Assembly: GCA_030430845.1 (NCBI GenBank)
Contig: JAUIKE010000032.1
Span: 1 to 59,959, forward strand
From: Bacteroidia bacterium
Lineage (GTDB): Bacteria; Bacteroidota; Bacteroidia; Chitinophagales; Saprospiraceae
Length of the DNA stretch: 59,959 nucleotides
Direction: 5' to 3'
Part shown: in pieces, positions 43,769-51,488 of the stretch
Position numbering within the stretch: the first letter of the stretch is position 1
How the letters are laid out: the number at the start of each line of letters is the position of its first letter
Notes under the pieces: generated by a model
The model's database searches: none
What the model was told of the DNA's origin: nothing
The model's input: the letters and a program-made list of their open reading frames with translations, nothing else
Position numbers and translations under genes: made by a program

Positions 43769-44694
43769 AAAATAAATCGGGAAATATTCCACAAATCATG
43801 CTCGGTACCGCCATGTGGGGCTGGACGCTTGACAAGGCTACTGCCTTTGCGCTGCTCGACCACTTTTACGGAGCGGGCTTTCGCCTGGTAGACTGTGCGA
43901 CCAATTATCCGATCGATAAAAATCCGGAGCATTTCCGCTGGGCGGAGACCACTCTGCTGGAGTGGATTCAGGTTCACGGCATTCAGGACCTGGAAGTGAA
44001 TATGAAAGTTGGAAGCCTGAATAACCTGAGAACACCGGATCACAACCTCTCTAAGAGTTTTCTCCTCATGAACCTGGAAGATTACTTGCAAAAATTCGGA
44101 CAAAACCTCCGGGGCTTTATGGTACACTGGGACAACAGAGAGGCTGAAACGGACATCGAAGAGACTTTTGAGGCCTTACAAACGGCCCAAAACAAAGGGC
44201 TTAGGCCGGGACTCTCCGGCATCCGCTTTCCACATCATTATGCCAAGATCAATAAAGCATTTTCCATCCAATTCGACATCCAGATCAAGCACAACCTCTT
44301 ACAATCTGACTATGAAAGATATCATCCTTTTCACGGTCAAAGAAGCTTTTACACCTACGGCATTAATGCGGGAGGTATCAAACTGAAGCCGGAGGCTTAT
44401 CGGGCCGACAGTTCTCTCAAAGCCAGATCGGGCCAGACATCTTCACCAGCGGAATTCATCACAGCACTTGAAGGCGTTTTGAATAAAGCTAATGTCAATA
44501 AGGAACGTCCCGCAATTGACAGCATGAACCAATTGGGTATGATCCATGCCTTTCATTCTCCTGACATAAAGGGAATTATTTTGGGGCCTTCCAGGGTGCC
44601 GCAATTGGAAGGGAGTGTTGGATTTTATGAGGTTTTGCGGGAGGAGGATTATTTTGATGTGTTCCAAAGACTTCAAAAGTCTCGAGACTTTTGA
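43765..44694 (+). CDS. Aldo/keto reductase family protein
   Basis: 309 residues, TIM-barrel oxidoreductase. The N-terminal LGTAMWGWTLDKATAFALLDHF and FRLVDCATNYPIDKNP supply the catalytic Asp and Tyr; the Lys is in LEVNMKVGS and the His in GFMVHWDNRE. The nucleotide-binding end IKGIILGPSRVPQLEGSV is also typical. Coupled to the glycosyltransferase by a four-base overlap, it may reduce a nucleotide-sugar or similar intermediate. Its last codons are part of a 30-bp palindrome (44669-44698). Confidence 0.88.
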   Translation: MKNKSGNIPQIMLGTAMWGWTLDKATAFALLDHFYGAGFRLVDCATNYPIDKNPEHFRWAETTLLEWIQVHGIQDLEVNMKVGSLNNLRTPDHNLSKSFLLMNLEDYLQKFGQNLRGFMVHWDNREAETDIEETFEALQTAQNKGLRPGLSGIRFPHHYAKINKAFSIQFDIQIKHNLLQSDYERYHPFHGQRSFYTYGINAGGIKLKPEAYRADSSLKARSGQTSSPAEFITALEGVLNKANVNKERPAIDSMNQLGMIHAFHSPDIKGIILGPSRVPQLEGSVGFYEVLREEDYFDVFQRLQKSRDF

Positions 44695-44759
44695 AGTCCT
44701 ACGTTAGTGGAAGTCTCCGACTTCCTCACTGTTTCCACTCAAGTCTCCAGACTTGAGTG
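44669..44759. repeat. Three related hairpins sharing AAGTCTC
   Basis: First, a perfect 15+15 palindrome at 44669-44698 (GACTTCAAAAGTCTC and complement), overlapping the aldo/keto reductase stop. Second, GGAAGTC / GACTTCC at 44709-44725 with loop TCC. Third, CACTCAAGTCT / AGACTTGAGTG at 44736-44759. All three contain AAGTCTC followed by a complementary half. Confidence 0.7.
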
Positions 44760-44835
44760 TCTATTGATAAATTGTACATTGTTTTTTACAAAGCTCTACA
44801 CATTTAAATAGGGGCTGTTCGATCCACAAATAAAA

Positions 44836-45048
44836 TTAGGAGCCAAGAAAGTTTGCATATTCCAATAGAATCAATACTCCCAACATTATGCATAACAATG
44901 ATACTGAAAATCGTCTAATTACTATATAAATATCAAATCCGCTCCATTTGGCCTTTTTTAGCCCGTAATAGAAAAAATAAGTGCCAAAACAAATTAGACT
45001 ACCCCCTATCGCTTTTTCCAATATTTCCATAAAATCATTCATTTCCAT
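44836..45048 (-). CDS. Possible small two-segment membrane protein
   Basis: 70 residues, MEMNDFMEILEKAIGG at the start, with hydrophobic stretches at about 13-29 and 46-64 separated by a basic loop (YYGLKKAKWSGFD). No family is recognised. In favour: a coherent two-helix topology and no overlapping gene. Against: short length, low-complexity flanks, and opposite strand to the neighbouring operon. Confidence 0.4.
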   Translation of the reverse strand: MEMNDFMEILEKAIGGSLICFGTYFFYYGLKKAKWSGFDIYIVIRRFSVSLLCIMLGVLILLEYANFLGS

Positions 45049-45214
45049 TTTTTTTTACGACATGCATTCTGTATAGAGCTCAAAGGAAGAGCACCCTACG
45101 AGTAAAAAAAAGGCCCAAAAAGCACAGATAGAAAGCCCTCATTTCACAAAATTTAAGAAATAATTGCTTTCAATATACAGTTTTCGTTCCTTGTTCGGGT
45201 AAGTCAGTCCATTT

Positions 45215-45246
45215 AGACCTCAAAGGTCTCGAGACCTTTGAGGTCT
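45215..45246. repeat. 32-bp perfect palindrome before the FAD oxidoreductase
   Basis: AGACCTCAAAGGTCTC and its complement. Its inner 30 bases (45216-45245) are the same as 44669-44698 except for four bases that form two compensated pairs. It is 20 bp upstream of the start at 45267. Confidence 0.8.
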
Positions 45247-45266
45247 AGCCTAATCATCATCTGTCA

Positions 45267-46412
45267 ATGACCAAAACTCAAACATACGACTTTGCAATAA
45301 TCGGAGGAGGCATCTTCGGCATTTACGCAGCCATCTACCTGGCCGAACACGGCCTGCAGGTGGCGCTCATCGAAAAAGAGCAGCAGCTACTGCAAAAAGC
45401 CTCCATCGTCAACCAGGCTCGGCTGCACGGCGGGTACCACTACCCCCGGAGTGTGGCCACGGCACGTATGTCCGATGAAAACAAAGCACGCTTTACTCAG
45501 GATCATCAGGCCTTTATCAACTTTCAATTCGAGAAATATTATGGCATAGACCGCTATGGTTCTTTTACCGACAGCCGGCAGTTCAAACGCTTTTGCGACT
45601 ATATTAAGATCCCCTGCGAAGAAGTCACCGAGCATCCGCTGTTTAATTACGAACGCCTGGAGGCGGTTTTCAAAACCGTGGAATACACCTTTGATCCCAT
45701 TCTGATAGCCGAGTTTTACAAAAAACAACTCAAAAAATATACCGGCCAGATCCAGGTACTGTTGCATCACCAAATTTTAAAGGCTGAGCAAGAGAAAGAA
45801 GCGTGGATGATGGAATTAAAAAATTTAGAAGATTCGAATCTTTACTCTATTCAAGCCGCTCAGGTCATTAATGCCACCTATTCCGGCAGCAATGCCGTCA
45901 ATAATTTATTTGGGCTGAGGAACATCGATCTTCAGCATGAAATATCCGAGATCGCCTTTGTCAGTTCTCCACAGTTCCAAAACATGGGGCTGACCGTCAT
46001 GGATGGGCAGTTTGGCTCCATTATGCCCTACGGGCTATCTGGCTTATTATCCTTATCTTCTGTTGCGTATACCCACCATAAAGTCAGCTATGATGACCTT
46101 CCATCCTTCGACTGTATGAAAGAGCAAAGTAATTGCTCGCCCGACTTTCTGAGCATTTGTAACAGCTGTCCGGCCCGACCTTCGTCGAACTACCGGAAGA
46201 TGCTGTCACAGATGCGTAATTATTTCAGTCAAAGTGTCCAATTCAACTATTACTTTTCCTATTTTACCGTCAAATCCAAACTTAAAGCCAATTATATTGA
46301 CGACGGCCGGCCAACGGAAATCTCCATGCTCAATGAAGATCCGCCATTTTATTGCATCTTTGCCGGCAAGATCAATTCCATTTACGAAATAGAAAAAATT
46401 CTTAAACTGTAA
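45267..46412 (+). CDS. FAD-dependent oxidoreductase (DAO-like)
   Basis: 381 residues. The dinucleotide-binding motif is FAIIGGGIFGIYAAIYLAEHG followed by the acidic end of the second strand (ALIEKEQQL). A second conserved block, NQARLHGGYHYPRSVAT, is that of the D-amino-acid-oxidase-like flavoproteins, and the mid-region has VINATYSGSNAVN. The C-terminal half includes four cysteines (CMKEQSNCSP, CNSCPARP; about 287-306) that might hold a metal or disulfides. The substrate is unknown. It may belong with the GT2/aldo-keto reductase group upstream; the arginine deiminase-like gene begins nine bases after it. Confidence 0.85.
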   Translation: MTKTQTYDFAIIGGGIFGIYAAIYLAEHGLQVALIEKEQQLLQKASIVNQARLHGGYHYPRSVATARMSDENKARFTQDHQAFINFQFEKYYGIDRYGSFTDSRQFKRFCDYIKIPCEEVTEHPLFNYERLEAVFKTVEYTFDPILIAEFYKKQLKKYTGQIQVLLHHQILKAEQEKEAWMMELKNLEDSNLYSIQAAQVINATYSGSNAVNNLFGLRNIDLQHEISEIAFVSSPQFQNMGLTVMDGQFGSIMPYGLSGLLSLSSVAYTHHKVSYDDLPSFDCMKEQSNCSPDFLSICNSCPARPSSNYRKMLSQMRNYFSQSVQFNYYFSYFTVKSKLKANYIDDGRPTEISMLNEDPPFYCIFAGKINSIYEIEKILKL

Positions 46413-46420
46413 ATTCATTT

Positions 46421-47686
46421 ATGGATACCCTAATCAATGTTTCTTCCGAAATCGGCCGATTAAAAAAAGTGATCGTACACCGGCCTGATACCGGTATTTC
46501 CCGTATTACCCCGAAACGTTCCGAAGAATTGCTTTTTGACGATATCGTCCATCTGCCCCTAATGCAAAAAGAGCATGACGTCTTTACTCAGGTGCTCAAA
46601 CTTTTTCTGGGTTCTGACAATGTGCTCGAAACCTCGGAATTACTCCGGCAGGCCTTAATTGAAGATGAAGAATCAAAAAGTGAAATGATCGACATGATCG
46701 TCGATTATGAAGAATTGCCGTCTTCTCTCAAAAAATCACTAAAGGCCATGCCGGCCAAGAATCTGGCCAGCGTACTGATTAACGGATATTACCCTGAAGA
46801 AGATTATATTTTATTTGACCCCATCCCTAATTTTATCTTTACCAGGGATATAGCAGTTACGGTCAATGACCACCTGATCATTACTAAGGCAGCGAAAGAA
46901 GCCCGGTTTAGAGAAAACTACCTCACCCGCTTCATCATGCATGCCCACCCTATGTTTAGAGATCTTCGGCCTCAAAACAGGCTCATTAACTTAAACAATG
47001 TGGATCTTTTCCCTCCCAGCAGAAAGGCAGAAATGGTTTCTTTAGAAGGTGGAGATGCTATGATCATCAATGAAGATTATTTATTGATCGGCTGCAGCGA
47101 ACGAACTTCCGCACATGGGATTTACTCACTTTCGGAGGTATTGTTTGATAAAGGTGCCATTACCAATGTAGTGAAGGTCAACATCCCGAACGATCGCTCC
47201 TACATGCACCTGGATACAATTTTTACCCAGATCAATCACCATCATTTTGTAGGCTTCAAACCGCTTATTCTGGAGGGCTTAGGCTCAAGTGTGGAAGTCA
47301 TGCGCAAAAACGGTTCCACTGCTATCTACGGTAGCCTGAGTGAATTTCTCCGAAAAGAGATCAGCGGAAAGATCGAATTCATATGGAGTGGAGACGGAGA
47401 GACGCCCTACCAGGAAAGAGAACAATGGACAGACGGCTGCAATCTGGTGGCCTTAAAACCGGGTGTGGCAGTTACTTACGACCGTAACCCTCATACCGAA
47501 AAGGCTTTTCAAAAAGCAGGCTACTCCATTTTACATGCTACCGACCTCCTTAAAAAAGCAGAGAAAGGAACACTGAATGTCAATAATATTGAAAAAACCA
47601 TCATAACGCTTCCTTCGAACGAATTATCCAGAGCCCGTGGCGGCTCGCACTGTATGACTTGTCCGATTGAAAGAGAACAATTGTAA
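46421..47686 (+). CDS. Arginine deiminase family protein
   Basis: 421 residues, close to the usual 405-420 of arginine deiminase. The family cleaves L-arginine to citrulline and ammonia through a cysteine nucleophile. Catalytic features are visible: VSLEGGDAMIIN (substrate-binding Glu/Asp), RSYMHLDTIFTQI (catalytic His) and the C-terminal ARGGSHCMTCP (Cys about 411). No ornithine transcarbamylase or carbamate kinase gene is adjacent, so a complete ADI energy pathway is not shown; the enzyme may act in arginine catabolism alone, or on another guanidino compound. It is followed by a thioesterase gene five bases on. Confidence 0.87.
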   Translation: MDTLINVSSEIGRLKKVIVHRPDTGISRITPKRSEELLFDDIVHLPLMQKEHDVFTQVLKLFLGSDNVLETSELLRQALIEDEESKSEMIDMIVDYEELPSSLKKSLKAMPAKNLASVLINGYYPEEDYILFDPIPNFIFTRDIAVTVNDHLIITKAAKEARFRENYLTRFIMHAHPMFRDLRPQNRLINLNNVDLFPPSRKAEMVSLEGGDAMIINEDYLLIGCSERTSAHGIYSLSEVLFDKGAITNVVKVNIPNDRSYMHLDTIFTQINHHHFVGFKPLILEGLGSSVEVMRKNGSTAIYGSLSEFLRKEISGKIEFIWSGDGETPYQEREQWTDGCNLVALKPGVAVTYDRNPHTEKAFQKAGYSILHATDLLKKAEKGTLNVNNIEKTIITLPSNELSRARGGSHCMTCPIEREQL

Positions 47687-47691
47687 GGCTT

Positions 47692-48117
47692 ATGTATCAA
47701 CACGAATTTCACAAAAGAGTCCGATATGCCGAAACTGATAAGATGGGCTACCTTTATTATGGTCATTATGCAAAGTATTACGAGATTGGCCGGGTGGAAA
47801 TGCTCCGCTCAATAGGCTTAACCTACAGGGAGATGGAGGATGACTGGAAAGTAATGATGCCGGTAACCAGCTTACAATGCAGATATGTACGTCCAGCTTA
47901 TTACGATGAAAAATTGAGTATTCGGACCAGTCTGAGAGAATTGCCAGGGAAATTTATTACATTCCATGTAGAAATTTTTAACGAAAAAAATAAATTAGTG
48001 AACGGAGGAAGTGTCCGCCTTTGTTTTGTGGATACGACCACCAATAAAACAGTCAATGCTCCGGATACTTTAGTCAATAAATTAAAACCATTTTTTGCGG
48101 ATAGTGAAAAAGCCTGA
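47692..48117 (+). CDS. Acyl-CoA thioesterase, 4HBT/YbgC type
   Basis: 141 residues, a single hot-dog domain. It starts HEFHKRVRYAETDKMGYLYYGHYAKYYEIGRVE, read here by its key elements: Asp in AETDKMG, then YGHYAKYYE, the YbgC active-site pattern D-x2-G-x3-(Y/N)-x2-Y. MPVTSLQCRYVRPAYYDE is also typical. It hydrolyses acyl-CoA esters; the chain length is not predictable. The downstream BrkB-type gene starts within its last 14 bases. Confidence 0.9.
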   Translation: MYQHEFHKRVRYAETDKMGYLYYGHYAKYYEIGRVEMLRSIGLTYREMEDDWKVMMPVTSLQCRYVRPAYYDEKLSIRTSLRELPGKFITFHVEIFNEKNKLVNGGSVRLCFVDTTTNKTVNAPDTLVNKLKPFFADSEKA

Positions 48118-49090
48118 CTTTTCAAGAATCGGTGTTTGGATCAGGACGCGTCGGATCGTCAGAAGAATGCGGATCTGGGTAAAAAGGAAGTCCCTTCCCG
48201 GATTCAAAGGGGTGCCTATTTATGATGTCATGGTTTTTTTGATCAATGAAGTGACCCGGTACGACCTTTTTACCCGGGCCAATTCGGCAGCTTTCAGCTT
48301 TTTTTTATCCCTCTTCCCATCCATTATGGCCTTGTTTACCTTGATACCTTATCTAAAAAACTACTTGCTGAATTATATACCACAAGGAGAAAACTTTGAT
48401 GTGATCCTCCAAACCTCGATCAAACGTATAATGCCGGGGGTGGCCGGTGATCGTTTATTTGATTTTATTGACGATATCACCAGTAACCCAAGGGTTGGAT
48501 TGCTATCGGTTGGTTTTTTAATGGCTATTGTATTTGCTTCCAATGGTATGTTAGCTTTGATGAGGGGTTTTGAAAAGTCGTATCAGACTACTTTTTTGCA
48601 TCGCAATTTCTGGAAGAAACGACTTGTAGCCATCGGCCTGACTTTTTGGATCGGACTGATGCTGATCGGCTCAGTTATTCTGATTATCCTGGGTGACAGC
48701 ATTATTCACTGGGCTTCTGAATTTCGCCTGATCAACCGCATGTCAGCCACCTTGCTGGGGATATTCCGGTGGTTTGCGATCCTGACTCTTTTTTATACGT
48801 CCATTTCCTTTATTTATCGTTTTGGTCCGTCCACCATCAAAAAATTTGCCCTTTGGACGCCAGGCACCGCTCTGGCCACCGCGCTTTGTTTGCTGGTCTC
48901 TGTATTATTTTCATCCTACGTCAATAACTTCAACACCTACAATGAATTGTACGGCTCCATTGGGACTATTATATCAATCATGCTGTGGATACAGCTCAAT
49001 TGTCTGTTCTTGTTTATTGGTTTTGAATTAAATGCCAGCATTGCCGTTAACAGGGACCTGAAAAAAGCAAGTGAAGAAACTGAATTATGA
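48104..49090 (+). CDS. YihY/BrkB family membrane protein
   Basis: 328 residues from a GTG at 48104 (MKKPDFSRIGVW); a TTG three codons upstream is also possible. Family blocks are LFTRANSAAFSFFLSLFPSIMAL, FIDDITSNPRVGLLSVGFLMAIVFASNGMLALM (quoted by part), RFGPSTIKKFALWTPGTALA and FNTYNELYGSIGTIISIMLWIQL. Six to seven membrane segments. Formerly annotated as RNase BN, now seen as a transporter-like family of unknown function. Overlap with the thioesterase gene indicates co-transcription. Confidence 0.9.
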   Translation: MKKPDFSRIGVWIRTRRIVRRMRIWVKRKSLPGFKGVPIYDVMVFLINEVTRYDLFTRANSAAFSFFLSLFPSIMALFTLIPYLKNYLLNYIPQGENFDVILQTSIKRIMPGVAGDRLFDFIDDITSNPRVGLLSVGFLMAIVFASNGMLALMRGFEKSYQTTFLHRNFWKKRLVAIGLTFWIGLMLIGSVILIILGDSIIHWASEFRLINRMSATLLGIFRWFAILTLFYTSISFIYRFGPSTIKKFALWTPGTALATALCLLVSVLFSSYVNNFNTYNELYGSIGTIISIMLWIQLNCLFLFIGFELNASIAVNRDLKKASEETEL

Positions 49091-49117
49091 TTTTTAATTT
49101 CGTCCGAACGACCTTTT

Positions 49118-49150
49118 TTTGACAATCTGCATGCAAAAACTACGTTTTTG
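49118..49150 (+). promoter_or_regulatory. Promoter-like site for the PorV2-like gene
   Basis: TTTG at 49118-49121, a 19-nt spacer and TACGTTTT at 49141-49148 (one mismatch to TAnnTTTG). The same stretch can also pair as CAAAAACTACGTTTTTG, so a terminator of the upstream gene is an alternative reading. Confidence 0.35.
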
Positions 49151-49243
49151 TTTTAAAGTCACCGGCCAAAGAAATTAAATTGTCAGTCTCATCTGTCGGA
49201 GGCAATTGAGACTAACTCAACACAGAAGCAAAAACCAACTTAA

Positions 49244-50326
49244 ATGACCATAAAAAATACTTTTACCCTTTTGTTGGCATTACTCCTGGCGATGCAACTC
49301 CAGGCTCAAAAGTACAGCAATGAATTCCTATCCATAGGGGTTGGTGCCCGGGCACAAGGAATGGGCAATGCCGTCATTGCAGGGGTAAATGATGTAACAG
49401 CGGGCGTCTGGAACCCTGCCGGCCTGGCCAACCTGGAGCTTTCATCAGGCCTTCAACTCGGCGCCATGCACTCTGAATGGTTCGGAGGGGTCGGAAAATT
49501 TGATTATCTGGGCATTGTGTTCCCCATCTCTCAGGGGCGCCGTCGATTAGGCTTATCCCTGATACGCTTCGGCATTGATGAAATACCCAACACGCTTAGT
49601 TTGTACGAGAGTGACGGGACCATTAACTTTGACAACCTTCGCGAATTTTCTGCTGCAGATTATGCCTTTTTGATCAGCTATGCCCAAAAAATTAATACCC
49701 AAAAGGCAGATTGGTCCGTGGGCGGCAATATTAAAGTTGTGCATCGCACCATCGGTCCTTTTGCTACTTCCTGGGGCTTCGGCCTGGACCTCAGTACCCA
49801 GTATAGCATCAATAAATGGCAATTTGGGCTGGTAGCCAAGGACATCACAACCACCTTTAATGCCTGGTCTTTTAATTTTACGGACGAAGAAAAAGAAGTG
49901 CTGGAGCTAACCAATAATGAAGTCCCCATAAACAGCGTAGAAATAACCAATCCTCAGGTTTTATTGGGCTTTGCTTACCGATTCGAGTTTGGTCGAAGCC
50001 ATTTGCGTCCTGAGCTTAACTGGATCATCACCACTGACGGTCAACGGAACACCCTGCTTTCTGCCAACCCTTTTAGTCTGGACCCCGCCCTTGGCCTGGA
50101 ATATCAATACAGAGGAGTCCTCAGCCTGCGGGCCGGAACGAGCCAGTTTCAGCGGGAAAAAGATTTTGACGGAGAAGAAAGTCTGACTTTTCGCCCCAGC
50201 GTCGGACTGGGCCTACAGCTAGGAAACCTCGTCATTGATTATGCTTTTACGGATTTGGGTAGCCAGGAAAATACTTTTTCACACGTTATTTCGGCCATGT
50301 TAACTATAAAACCTTCCAAAGAATAA
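49244..50326 (+). CDS. PorV-like outer-membrane barrel (putative T9SS protein PorV2)
   Basis: 360 residues. A signal peptide (about 1-21) is followed by the family's opening FLSIGVGARAQGMGNAVIAG and VNDVTAGVWNPAGLANL, the PorV/UPF0164 FadL-like barrel signature, with strands to the end (VIDYAFTDLG, SHVISAMLTIK). In T9SS, PorV carries cargo from the translocon to the attachment machinery; PorV2-type paralogues have unknown cargo. Its presence matches the T9SS cargo gene at 1311-3797. The stop codon lies inside a 36-bp perfect palindrome. Confidence 0.85.
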   Translation: MTIKNTFTLLLALLLAMQLQAQKYSNEFLSIGVGARAQGMGNAVIAGVNDVTAGVWNPAGLANLELSSGLQLGAMHSEWFGGVGKFDYLGIVFPISQGRRRLGLSLIRFGIDEIPNTLSLYESDGTINFDNLREFSAADYAFLISYAQKINTQKADWSVGGNIKVVHRTIGPFATSWGFGLDLSTQYSINKWQFGLVAKDITTTFNAWSFNFTDEEKEVLELTNNEVPINSVEITNPQVLLGFAYRFEFGRSHLRPELNWIITTDGQRNTLLSANPFSLDPALGLEYQYRGVLSLRAGTSQFQREKDFDGEESLTFRPSVGLGLQLGNLVIDYAFTDLGSQENTFSHVISAMLTIKPSKE

Positions 50327-50356
50327 GGATTTGGGCAATTGCCCAAATCCTTATTC
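50321..50356. terminator. 36-bp perfect palindrome at the end of the PorV2-like gene
   Basis: Arms 50321-50338 and 50339-50356 (GAATAAGGATTTGGGCAA and complement) include the TAA stop of the gene. There is no long T-run, so it is a likely but non-standard terminator. Confidence 0.6.
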
Positions 50357-50357
50357 T

Positions 50358-50425
50358 GAAGTTGTTTAAAGTTATCGTACTTACCTGCGCGTGAAGGCTT
50401 ACAGTAGATAACTTTAAACAACTTC
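50358..50425. repeat. 19-bp inverted repeat with 30-nt loop
   Basis: GAAGTTGTTTAAAGTTATC (50358-50376) and its exact complement (50407-50425), directly after the preceding palindrome. Part of a 394-bp gene-free gap (50327-50720) that is dense in self-complementary sequence. Confidence 0.65.
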
Positions 50426-50604
50426 TCTTAAAAAATACTTATCTTTCGAACTGAACAGACTCATCAGCTGTTCATAGAATACCACGCAGGTGTCTAAAAG
50501 TTTTGACTCTACAAATTATATAAATTAGGGCGAGACTTGGTGTGACTAGGGCGGGCCTCAATCCCATTCATTTGGGATTCTCTTCGGAGACAAGGGGATT
50601 ACTG

Positions 50605-50674
50605 AACCACACCGGCTTCCTTATCCATGTCTTTACGAGGGTCAAAAACATCCTTGACATTTGTGTGGTTTTTT
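50605..50674 (+). ncRNA. Possible structured small RNA 3' end
   Basis: AACCACAC (50605-50612) pairs with GTGTGGTT (50663-50670), followed by a T-run to 50674, and a shorter hairpin AATCCCA / TGGGATT lies upstream (50560-50579). This could be the terminating end of a small plus-strand transcript. No consensus promoter with proper spacing is visible, so it remains weak. Confidence 0.25.
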
Positions 50675-50677
50675 ATT

Positions 50678-50720
50678 TGAAAGCGAGCATAACCGCCTGT
50701 GGCGGTTATGCTCGCTTTCA
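50678..50720. repeat. 20-bp perfect stem abutting the Lon-domain gene stop
   Basis: Arms 50678-50697 and 50701-50720 with loop TGT. It ends one base before the minus-strand stop at 50721. It lacks a T-run on either strand, so it may stabilise the mRNA end rather than terminate. Confidence 0.65.
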
Positions 50721-51356
50721 TCAAGGCTTAGGAGGGATCAAATGCTTAAAATGACCGTTCATCTTAATTTTTTCTTTCAAACGCTCCATTTCCAATAAAA
50801 CCGGGATAAGTTTTTCCAGATGCTGTTGTACGAAAGCCTGCCGTTCCTTTTCACTGAGAATGCTCAACAATTCAAACTCCTGCGCAATGCTTAAGCCAAT
50901 ATGATGGCCGATATCGTACATCTTAAGTTCTGAAGAATTGCCCGGAAGGTCCTTGGTTACCTGGAGTAGGCCAAACAGCTTAGCCAGCAGTTCTAAAATC
51001 GTTTCGTTCAACAAAAAATCACCGTCTTCAATTAATTCCAGGTCTTCTACCACTGCTCCTGAATAAAGCTTCTGAGGCATGCTTTCATAAAATTCATTAA
51101 TCTTCACCAGGCCTAAAGCACGCGTCCGAATGTCCATTTCACCATTGGGGTAAGTTTTCTCCACACGGACCAACTCGATCTCAGTGGCGATGTTTTGCAT
51201 TTCCTTTTCGAAGTATGCCGGAATTCCAAAAAAGAACCCTTCATCCCTGCATTCTCCTATTAGTTGTTTATACCTGGGTTCGAAGATATGTAAGTTGAGA
51301 TCCTCTCCAGGAAAGACCACTAACTGCAATGGGAAAAGCGGTAACATCCGAGCCAT
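50721..51356 (-). CDS. Lon substrate-binding-domain (LON N-terminal) protein
   Basis: 211 residues, an isolated LON_substr_bdg domain without the AAA or protease parts. Opening MLPLFPLQLVVFPGEDLNLHIFEPRYKQLIGEC (key parts FPLQLVVFPGE, HIFEPRYKQLI) and FFGIPAYFEKEM match the family. The C-terminal third is helical (LLSILSEKERQAFVQQHLEKL). Such stand-alone proteins are widespread; their role, perhaps as protease adaptor, is not established. No Lon or Clp gene is adjacent. Confidence 0.9.
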   Translation of the reverse strand: MARMLPLFPLQLVVFPGEDLNLHIFEPRYKQLIGECRDEGFFFGIPAYFEKEMQNIATEIELVRVEKTYPNGEMDIRTRALGLVKINEFYESMPQKLYSGAVVEDLELIEDGDFLLNETILELLAKLFGLLQVTKDLPGNSSELKMYDIGHHIGLSIAQEFELLSILSEKERQAFVQQHLEKLIPVLLEMERLKEKIKMNGHFKHLIPPKP

Positions 51357-51488
51357 GAAATCATGTTTTTGTGCAATCTGAAAAAAGAATTTTGTACATT
51401 TATATCAGTCTGAAAAACTGCACCTGTTAGAAAATACTCCGCTGAAAAAGGAGTTTAAATGATTGAAATAACTCCAAAATTATCAAAT

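Noticed and set aside
44669..45246. CRISPR array suggested by repeated palindromes
   Set aside because: The repeat units are not regularly spaced, are few, and no cas gene is present.
50542..50754. 70-codon plus-strand frame
   Set aside because: It crosses two hairpins and the end of the Lon-domain gene and has no recognisable sequence.
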